Positions 58,395-64,000 of a stretch of 64,000 nt of DNA are shown piece by piece. The stretch is taken from assembly GCA_017889705.1 (NCBI GenBank), contig JAGGAB010000013.1, positions 26,700 to 90,699 of the forward strand, written 5' to 3'. The stretch is from Bacillota bacterium. GTDB lineage: Bacteria > Bacillota > Negativicutes > Sporomusales > Sporomusaceae. Every line of letters begins with the position of its first letter. Position 1 is the first letter of the stretch. The notes beneath the pieces are model-generated. The model searched no databases, was not told the DNA's origin, and worked only from the letters and a program-made list of their open reading frames with translations. The position numbers were made by a program, and so were the translations under genes.

Positions 58395-58432
58395 GAGCCC
58401 TGCAATCAGATCCGCTCCTGATTGCAGGGCTC
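58395..58432 (+). terminator. Terminator after the AraC gene, twin of the one at 51221
   Basis: GAGCCCTGCAATCAG / CTGATTGCAGGGCTC. Same stem as at 51221-51259 with a changed loop. Confidence 0.75.
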
Positions 58433-58450
58433 ACTATTTGCTAACTACTG

Positions 58451-58560
58451 GTATCATCACCGCAAAACATTAACGGGGAAGCAAAGGGACGACGCAAAGT
58501 CGATAGATGCATATGCAATTAACGTGAGTTAATTCAAAATAAGGTAGCCGGTGATATCGA
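58451..58560 (+). ncRNA. Candidate structured RNA with c-di-GMP-I-like motifs
   Basis: ATCACCG (58455-58461) can pair with CGGTGAT (58549-58555) to close the region. Inside lie GACGACGCAAAGTC, then a perfect hairpin AATTAAC-GTGA-GTTAATT with a GNRA-type loop, then GGTAGCCGGTGATATCGAAT. GACGCAAAG and GGTAGCC..G..CGAA recall the GEMM-I riboswitch, but the usual first stem with GAAA loop is not clear. The next gene starts 360 bases later. Could be a degraded riboswitch. Confidence 0.35.
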
Positions 58561-58621
58561 ATGTTGGTTCATTAAGTAGAAGATAAAGAGTTGGAAGACT
58601 CTAGCTGATTTCATTTAAGCA

Positions 58622-58702
58622 GTGGGATTTACAAGGTTGCGGATCGCCTCCACCCAAAATTCATGGATTGCTAAAATCTGCGAATTTCGCGGTTTTTTGC
58701 TA
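58622..58702 (+). repeat. ssrA-end repeat unit, copy 5, with terminator
   Basis: GTGGGATTTACAAGGTTGCG then GATCGCCTCCACC, followed by the hairpin TCTGCGAATTTCGCGG with TTTTTTGCT. Degenerate form of copy 4. Confidence 0.8.
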
Positions 58703-58922
58703 TGCTTTTTTTGAAAGGTTGCGGGTAGCTCCATCAAGCAGTTAAATTTTTCTTAAAATAGCAAAAAATAGTGTCTATAGACAAGGAATTTGGCGGATTT
58801 AACTAGAATGGTTAAATATCTTAGAATAATTTTAAAATTAATGTATATGAGTAAAAATAACCTTTACTTGATTCACTAGGGTATTTGCAGATTATGGATT
58901 CGCATTAGGGAGGACATATAAT
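58703..58922. other. AT-rich spacer before the 467-residue gene
   Basis: No gene seen. It presumably holds the promoter of the next gene; a run of AGGGAGGAC at its end is the ribosome binding site. Confidence 0.4.
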
Positions 58923-60326
58923 ATGCCTAGATTTTTATCAACTGAATTAGGATTAGAGAGTGAAATTGATGACATTGGAGCTTTTGATCTCTTATTAGAT
59001 ATTGATAGTAACTATTTTATAAATATAAAACGTTTAAAAGAAACCAAAATTCCAGAATTTATTAATTCCTATAACGAGATTAATGAATATTTTAGACAAA
59101 TTGGCATTTTACTTTTAGCTTCAAGAAGTGAAACAGATAGGGCTTATAAAGCAGCGCTGCAAAGATTTTATTTCCCGGAGGTTAATGGAATAGGGCTAGG
59201 TTTTTCTAAAGGAAAACATGGGTCTGGTTTTGGGGAGGAATTGAAAAAGATTATAATACATGATGCGAAGGAAATTATTACACTATCATCTAATCAGCCT
59301 GAAATTTTTCATCTTATAGGCTTGTTTGAGAATAATGTTGGGCCTGACAGATTAAGTGATATGATAGCTCGTATTATTTATCCCAGCATTTTTCAGTACA
59401 CAATTAGAATTAATAAAGAGTTAGGTATAATTCCATCGAATTATCCACATTTGAGATTTGATTGTGATGGTATAATAAACAATCCTTATAAAAATTGCGA
59501 GGTATTACTTTTACCAAAGGATATTTTGCATGAACTGCCTATTGCTAGAGATTGGGATGACATTGATAGGGTTTGTCGTGAAAATGACGAAATAAGAGCC
59601 GAAATAAATGAAATGGTTGCTGAACAGTGGGGAAAGCTTGCAACTCATGTGAAAAAAGAATACATAAAAAAATACATATTTAAAAAGCCTAGCAATTTAA
59701 ATCGGCTTTTAGAGGACTATAGAAAGACTAAAGTAGAGGCTTATGATTTTAATAAAGATAGTGGTGGTGATTATTTAGTAGCAAGGAGAGCTAGAATTTT
59801 ACCCGTAGAATATCCTTTAAAAATCATAAGTAGACCGATAAATTCTAAAGAAGTGTCAATGTTAATAGTCAATAAATTTAAAGATTTGGTTGAAAATAAC
59901 AAGGTTTATGAACTGTTATATTCTGATGGGAAACCCCGTGGAGAAAAAATTGTTCAACGAGCCTTTTTATGTGTGGCAGAAAGCTATTGTGAAGCTAATA
60001 ATTTAGATGTCAGCCCTGAATCTGATGCGGGGAGGGGACCAGTAGATTTTAAAATGAGCAATGGTTTAGATAAAACTATTGTAGAGATAAAATTAACGTC
60101 TAACCCAAATGTTGTGCATGGATTTAAGGTTCAGATTGAAGAGTATGCAAAAGCCGAAAAGACGGAAGATAAGATTTTTTTAATAATTGATAATGGCGGT
60201 CCTAAAACTAGAATTGAAGAAGTTATAAAAATATATGAATTTAAAAAAGCAAACAAGGAAAATGTTCCAGAAGTAATAATTATAGACGCTAAGCCTAAAG
60301 AATCTGCAAGTAAATATAATAAATAA
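58923..60326 (+). CDS. PD-(D/E)xK nuclease-like protein, candidate defence effector
   Basis: 467 residues, GGGAGGA upstream. The first 300 residues are helical and unrecognised. The C-terminal part (about 345-455) has the restriction-type core: RAFLCVAESYCEANN, GRGPVDFKM (Asp) and KTIVEIKLT (ExK), followed by VQIEEYAKAEKTEDKIFLIID. This is the pattern of PD-(D/E)xK nucleases found in anti-phage systems. It is AT-rich and sits alone between two ssrA-end repeats, as single-gene defence cargo would. Biological role is inferred. Confidence 0.65.
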   Translation: MPRFLSTELGLESEIDDIGAFDLLLDIDSNYFINIKRLKETKIPEFINSYNEINEYFRQIGILLLASRSETDRAYKAALQRFYFPEVNGIGLGFSKGKHGSGFGEELKKIIIHDAKEIITLSSNQPEIFHLIGLFENNVGPDRLSDMIARIIYPSIFQYTIRINKELGIIPSNYPHLRFDCDGIINNPYKNCEVLLLPKDILHELPIARDWDDIDRVCRENDEIRAEINEMVAEQWGKLATHVKKEYIKKYIFKKPSNLNRLLEDYRKTKVEAYDFNKDSGGDYLVARRARILPVEYPLKIISRPINSKEVSMLIVNKFKDLVENNKVYELLYSDGKPRGEKIVQRAFLCVAESYCEANNLDVSPESDAGRGPVDFKMSNGLDKTIVEIKLTSNPNVVHGFKVQIEEYAKAEKTEDKIFLIIDNGGPKTRIEEVIKIYEFKKANKENVPEVIIIDAKPKESASKYNK

Positions 60327-60399
60327 ATGCCTTAAGGGACAAGCAAAATGTTCTCTAAGTGTTATATGAAAAATTAGGATGATTTGTGGGAACGAAACT

Positions 60400-60410
60400 T
60401 GCCTCCACCA
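60400..60410 (+). repeat. ssrA-end repeat, copy 6 (short)
   Basis: TGCCTCCACCA, matching the last 11 bases of ssrA with one change. The upstream part of the unit is missing. Confidence 0.55.
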
Positions 60411-60445
60411 CATATAAATTCCAATGAAATAACCAGGAAAGCATG

Positions 60446-60490
60446 CAAGCCTCGTATTCCGCCATAAAAGGCGGTTACGGGGCTTGTCTT
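60446..60490. terminator. Hairpin terminator
   Basis: CAAGCC.CGTA..CCGCC / GGCGG.TACG..GGCTTG, then TCTTTG. It lies between convergent genes and may serve both. Confidence 0.75.
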
Positions 60491-60526
60491 TGTATGTGCA
60501 GGTATTTTTAGTTTTGAAATGTCAGG

Positions 60527-61051
60527 CTAAAAACGTACACTTAGTCCAGAGTTTGGGCCAGCAGGAAGTCCAAGGTGGGTGTCGATTCCGATATTATCGC
60601 GTAAGTCAGAAAGAAGAGTTTGGGGATTTACAGGTTGTCCAATTTTTCCTAGAGATGCTGGTCTGGGGTCTGAGACTTGTTTGGCACGATAGACTTCAAG
60701 GTTATAAGATTCATCAATTGCGCGGCGGCAAAGGGCGCGGATGTAGTAACGGTTAAATTCTCCTTCGGCAAGTGTTACATGTGCTGTTGCTGGAATAGCC
60801 GCAGGTGAAAATCCGCCTTTGGGTTTTCGACGTTGTTCATGGGTTTTAAAGCAGCCCGCTTGCAAATCATTTGCCAAGGTTTGTTCGGTGCCTTTTTCGA
60901 AGGCGCTTCGCAAGAGTGCGGGGTATTGTTGCACCCCAAAATCACTGAGTCGCGCACTGATATAAACTCGACCATTTTCCATGTCGTACTGAAGTTCATC
61001 GAGCATCATATCTCTGGTCTTATTATCCAGATTCGAAAATAAAAATGCCAT
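60527..61051 (-). CDS. Small mobile-element protein of unknown function (1 of 2)
   Basis: 174 residues on the minus strand, AGGAGTTGG upstream. Begins MAFLFSNLDNKTRDMMLDEL; a middle Arg-rich segment (EFNRYYIRALCRRAI). No motif I can name. It pairs with the small gene 15 bases upstream. The pair looks like conserved hypothetical genes carried on integrative elements. Confidence 0.6.
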   Translation of the reverse strand: MAFLFSNLDNKTRDMMLDELQYDMENGRVYISARLSDFGVQQYPALLRSAFEKGTEQTLANDLQAGCFKTHEQRRKPKGGFSPAAIPATAHVTLAEGEFNRYYIRALCRRAIDESYNLEVYRAKQVSDPRPASLGKIGQPVNPQTLLSDLRDNIGIDTHLGLPAGPNSGLSVRF

Positions 61052-61065
61052 AAAACCAACTCCTT

Positions 61066-61311
61066 TTACTTTTCGTGGTTTGACTGAGAAAGCACAGCTC
61101 CTGCCAAGGATTTGGTAGTTTCATTGTACTTTGGACTGTTGAGTACTCTGGAAGCTATGTCTTCTAGTTCTGCTCCGGTTTGTTTGTCTGTGTTGTGTTG
61201 CGATAATGCACAAGCAGCTAACTGGCGCTGAATCGCACTTGCGTTGTTGTTTTGGAGCGTTTGTCCGGCAAGGCTTGCAATTTTGTCACTGGTATGTTTT
61301 TTGTTTTTCAT
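61066..61311 (-). CDS. Small mobile-element protein of unknown function (2 of 2)
   Basis: 81 residues from ATG 61311 (GGAGG 10-11 bases upstream); the frame is open further. Helical, with SDKIASLAGQTLQNNNASAI and LAGAVLSQSN. I have seen similar small proteins on integrative elements, of no known role. First gene of the two-gene unit. Confidence 0.6.
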   Translation of the reverse strand: MKNKKHTSDKIASLAGQTLQNNNASAIQRQLAACALSQHNTDKQTGAELEDIASRVLNSPKYNETTKSLAGAVLSQSNHEK

Positions 61312-61460
61312 TTCCCGCTTCGCCTCCATTTGTAATTTTAGGAATATTATACCGTGTAAATTTTGAAAGAACAAGTGTTCTAGTGATGAAACAAATGACT
61401 CAAGAATGAGTCAAAAGACGAGTGGTTTTTTGATGCATTTATCGTGAAGGTGGATTTATA

Positions 61461-61488
61461 GGGACACTGGGACAGGTTCCTTGTCCCG
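61461..61488 (+). repeat. GGGACAGGT-type palindromic repeat, copy 2
   Basis: GGGACACTGGGACAGG then TTCCTTGTCCC. Same family as 19244-19273. Confidence 0.7.
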
Positions 61489-61577
61489 AAAAATAAGATC
61501 ACAAAGCAGCGTCTTATTTTAGATTTGTAGAGTAAGTAATTAAGAATTGATTGTGAAATAGTTTATAAAATATAGCT

Positions 61578-61605
61578 GGGACGATGTACCTGTCCCATTG
61601 TCCCT
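61578..61605 (-). repeat. GGGACAGGT-type palindromic repeat, copy 3 (inverted)
   Basis: Read on the minus strand: GGGACAATGGGACAGG then TACATCGTCCC. With copy 2 it bounds 145 bases, a MITE-like arrangement. Confidence 0.7.
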
Positions 61606-61610
61606 TTAGT

Positions 61611-61660
61611 CAAAACAAGTGCCTCTTCGGAATGATTGATTCCAAGGGGCACTTGTTTTG
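61611..61660. terminator. Bidirectional terminator
   Basis: CAAAACAAGTGCC / GGGCACTTGTTTTG with an inner GGAAT / ATTCC stem. A-rich on one side and T-rich on the other; ends the minus-strand 554-residue gene. Confidence 0.85.
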
Positions 61661-61680
61661 ATATCATTGTATTATTACTA

Positions 61681-63345
61681 TTACATGGCGCTATCTTTAG
61701 CCTTCTTCATCCATACAATAAGGTCACAGGCATTGATAATTGGAAAATTAATATCGTCAATTATTTGTCCGAGAGAAAAATTCTTTGTAACAAAAAGCCC
61801 TATCGGTTTTTTGTTACTATCATAACTTATATTTTTAACACCAAGTTTAGAAAGTATGGCATACGTATTTTTATGTATAAAACTTAAGTTTTCTGCAAGT
61901 TTTCTAGACTTTTTACGGAATCCATTAATTTCATTTGCTATTGATTGCGAAGTATGCTTTAGTGAGAAATTTTTGCATTCAATTACAAATAATGTATCTT
62001 CAAAAAACGCTATTATATCAACTTCGCCAGGAAACATAATATATGGAGCTTTATCCCATAGTTTATCTTCGCCATGGCAGATATTCTGTGTAAGATTATT
62101 TTTGATTTGTTCAAGTACTTCAATTTCAAACTGTTTGTCTATTGCCTTTGTGATATTAGTCAATTCGCCTTGGAGTTCATTATTATCGACTCTGTTGTAA
62201 AAAATATCAGAAATTAATCCTAACAAGGAGTTTTTAAATAGTAGTGTAGATGTAATCATTCTTTCGCCGTGATGATAAAATAATATACTTTTTCTTAATG
62301 GCCGGTGTGGACGATCAGATATAACTCCTATGTAGTCATTGTTTTCTATAGGATTTCTTCTGAGATAACTAATTAGCTTAGTTATTTCTTCTAGGCCTTT
62401 TCCGGTTAGCTCTTGAACTTTTTGAGGTAATTCTGATGCTGTCAAAAGAAGAACATCAGCATGCACATATTCAAAATGGATTTTATCTGAAAGATCTAAA
62501 AGTTCTTCAATAGAAAATCCTATGTATTTTTGGCATATTGGGTTAAAATTCTTATGATAAAGATTATGCGAACAAATATTATCTTTTTGAACAATCCAAT
62601 CCAAAAACTTTTCTCCAAAATCATAAGTACCCAACTGTTCATCTTGTTCATATGTGATATAGCCATCACAGTCAAATGTAAGTTCTTTTTTACACGCTAA
62701 ACGGTTACTTACTTCTTCTCGTATTCTTAATATGTGACTTAAAGCTCTAGCGTATTCTAAACATAAAGGCAAATCCAAATTAGTTTGGCTCGTATTATTA
62801 TATGGTGCACGTATGCTAATATCGTGTGTGATTTCGAGAAGTAACTGTAATGTGATTTTTTCAATAGCGATATATCCTTCAAATTTTTTAAACAGTCCTT
62901 TAAATACACGGTCATCTTCAATTTGATTTGAAAATTGTTCAAGCGTTTGAAGAATTGGGGTTACAAAGGGGTTGTCATGTTGTAATTTAATTTTTTTTGC
63001 ATAATTTTCGCAGAACCATAAAAAGGATTCAAATGTTAATATCATGTGGTAGTGAAGAAAAGAAATAGAAGATATGAATGATTCACTTGGAGCGGCTAGA
63101 AGTATTTCTTGCAATTCGAATAATAATTGTTTAGCAATTTCACCACATACATTTTTAATATTATTATCAAAAGTTTTATTAACGTATCCAAGTTTGGTTG
63201 ATGCAGCAGCGATTAAATAAGGATAGATTTCTAGATTGCAGTGATTATCTTGAAAATTAGCATTTAACCACTGTGTGATATCGGTTACATAATAATTGCC
63301 AGAAGTAGTAAAAAAATTACTCAATCTTTGTAGGTGATTTTGCAA
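61681..63345 (-). CDS. Large protein with C-terminal PD-(D/E)xK (NERD-like) nuclease motif
   Basis: 554 residues on the minus strand, GGAGAAAT upstream. The N-terminal 400 residues are helical and unrecognised. Near residues 440-475 lies FPGEVDIIAFFEDTLFVIECK, an Asp...ExK pattern (with Cys between) as in PD-(D/E)xK and NERD nucleases, followed by a helix and a strand. The C-terminus is short. AT-rich and next to an ssrA-end repeat; a defence role is likely but unproven. Confidence 0.6.
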   Translation of the reverse strand: MQNHLQRLSNFFTTSGNYYVTDITQWLNANFQDNHCNLEIYPYLIAAASTKLGYVNKTFDNNIKNVCGEIAKQLLFELQEILLAAPSESFISSISFLHYHMILTFESFLWFCENYAKKIKLQHDNPFVTPILQTLEQFSNQIEDDRVFKGLFKKFEGYIAIEKITLQLLLEITHDISIRAPYNNTSQTNLDLPLCLEYARALSHILRIREEVSNRLACKKELTFDCDGYITYEQDEQLGTYDFGEKFLDWIVQKDNICSHNLYHKNFNPICQKYIGFSIEELLDLSDKIHFEYVHADVLLLTASELPQKVQELTGKGLEEITKLISYLRRNPIENNDYIGVISDRPHRPLRKSILFYHHGERMITSTLLFKNSLLGLISDIFYNRVDNNELQGELTNITKAIDKQFEIEVLEQIKNNLTQNICHGEDKLWDKAPYIMFPGEVDIIAFFEDTLFVIECKNFSLKHTSQSIANEINGFRKKSRKLAENLSFIHKNTYAILSKLGVKNISYDSNKKPIGLFVTKNFSLGQIIDDINFPIINACDLIVWMKKAKDSAM

Positions 63346-63472
63346 GATAATTTCTCCTTTAAATAGTATCTCTACAAGATAAGATTTATCAGATTCATAA
63401 ATATTTTAACAAATATATTCAGTTTTGTAATGTGATTTCCAAAGGGATTATAATTTGGAAGGTGATTGAAGA

Positions 63473-63499
63473 GGGACACCGGGACCGGTTTCTTGTTCC
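63473..63499 (+). repeat. GGGACAGGT-type palindromic repeat, copy 4 (degenerate)
   Basis: GGGACACCGGGACCGG then TTTCTTGTTCC, with several changes from copies 1-3. Confidence 0.55.
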
Positions 63500-63540
63500 G
63501 AAGGATACAAGGTGACGGTTCTTCTATATCCTTTTATAAA

Positions 63541-63650
63541 GGTGGATTTGCAAGGTGTCGGATCGCCTCCGCCAAGATTTACGGATTAGTAAAACCCGCG
63601 AAATTCGCGGGTTTTTTGCTGCTCTTAGGGGGTTTTTAGGTGGAGGCGAG
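63541..63650 (+). repeat. ssrA-end repeat unit, copy 7, with terminator and inverted end
   Basis: GGTGGATTTGCAAGGTGTCG then GATCGCCTCCGCCA, the hairpin CCCGCGAAATTCGCGGG with TTTTTTGCT, and GGTGGAGGCGAG at 63639-63650. Closest in layout to copy 4 and to the ssrA downstream region. Confidence 0.85.
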
Positions 63651-63740
63651 CGGGTTATGTCTTTTTAATATAGTTACAAGGATTTTATCAGATTTGGCTG
63701 GAATAGTTAAAATATGGTTGATAACGACTCCACCCTTTTT

Positions 63741-63864
63741 AAATAGCTGAGTCTCCTATGAGTCCCTAGTATCGTTGGCAAACGGGGATAGCTTGGTAAT
63801 TATATCGTCGTTAGCCGGTACGTCCCAAGAAGTACCCACCTCTTAGGTGATGGGAGTATGTCAC
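63741..63864 (+). mobile_element. IS200/IS605-type right end (TnpB guide-RNA-like), no tnpB
   Basis: The stretch GAGTCTCCTATGAGTCCCTA ... ACGTCCCAAGAAGTACCCAC .. CTTAGGTGATGGGAGTATGT-CAC, with hairpin CCCACCT / AGGTGATGGG near 63835-63855, looks like the right end of IS605-family elements, where the TnpB omega RNA is encoded. No tnpB or tnpA frame lies upstream. Either a remnant or an independent structured RNA. Identification is from memory of such ends. Confidence 0.45.
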
Positions 63865-63890
63865 ATAAATACGCATAAAGAGGAAGACTT

Positions 63891-64000
63891 ATGAAGAATG
63901 CAATTTGTAAAAAAATATACCTTGAATTGAGAGCGCCGGGTAACGGAGATTCTGTGGCCGACATTGACAGAATCCTTCAAGCTTTAAAACCGGAGTATGG
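63891..64000 (+). CDS. Unknown protein, N-terminal part (cut by window end)
   Basis: The first 36 codons (MKNAICKKIYLELRAPGNGD ...) of a gene running off the window; AGAGGAAG lies 5 bases upstream of ATG 63891. No motif recognisable yet. It starts directly after the IS605-type right end. Confidence 0.5.
   Translation, partial: MKNAICKKIYLELRAPGNGDSVADIDRILQALKPEY

Larger units (their letters stand above)
61375..61680. other. Gene-free stretch with inverted repeats
   Basis: About 300 bases holding two inverted copies of the GGGACAGGT palindrome (61461-61488 and 61578-61605) and a bidirectional terminator at 61611-61660. No gene. Confidence 0.6.

Overview
The window looks like the chromosome of a diderm, Gram-negative-staining Firmicute of the Negativicutes (Sporomusa/Pelosinus-like). 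It combines a Firmicute-type glycolytic operon (cggR-gap-pgk-tpiA-gpmI-eno), a GlpP-type antiterminator and the Firmicute order secG...est-rnr-smpB-ssrA with genes that need an outer membrane (TolC-like protein, TonB-ExbB-ExbD, TonB-dependent receptor, a spanin-like protein). This placement is inferred from gene content, not from 16S.

Layout. 1-109: C-terminus of sigma-54. 316-6517: four tightly packed genes for making and exporting an exopolysaccharide (TolC-like outer-membrane protein fused to a GH18-like barrel, HlyD-like adaptor, zinc-ribbon/degenerate-GGDEF protein, family 2 glycosyltransferase). 6621-9096: glpP and glpK. 9321-16524: CggR operator, cggR and the lower glycolytic operon, with strong intergenic hairpins. 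16673-23700: secG, a membrane pyrophosphatase, a C26 peptidase, carboxylesterase, thioesterase and RNase R.

24025-44886 is an accessory block inserted between rnr and smpB, which are normally neighbours. It has phage-type regulators, a tail terminator, tail tube, frameshifted tail chaperone, baseplate hub, fibres, holin, amidase and a possible spanin. It has no terminase, portal, capsid, sheath, integrase or replication gene. It therefore resembles a headless, probably non-contractile tail particle with a lysis cassette (tailocin or injection device). Two things are unusual. A polymorphic nuclease toxin and putative immunity gene sit where a long tape measure is expected. The fibre region holds an 8-Cys ferredoxin, a Cys-tailed fibre-like protein and two radical SAM/SPASM enzymes in an overlapping operon. 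A second toxin-immunity-like locus with a truncated paralogue precedes the holin. This block is the best candidate for an undescribed system.

44993-46951: smpB, an EamA transporter on the minus strand, and ssrA (tmRNA, tag ANEDYALAA). From 46940 to 63650 the 3' end of ssrA and its terminator recur as degenerate copies at about 48.3, 48.4, 49.5, 58.6, 60.4 and 63.6 kb. This marks an integration hot spot filled by successive cargo: a TPR protein, an unknown secreted protein, a broken IS256 element, a Fur-type iron-uptake cassette (tonB-exbD-exbB-PepSY-DUF3649-receptor, with a divergent AraC regulator), two proteins with PD-(D/E)xK-type nuclease motifs (candidate defence genes), a pair of small mobile-element proteins, and a solitary IS605/TnpB-type right-end sequence before a truncated gene at the window edge. 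No integrase was seen in the window.
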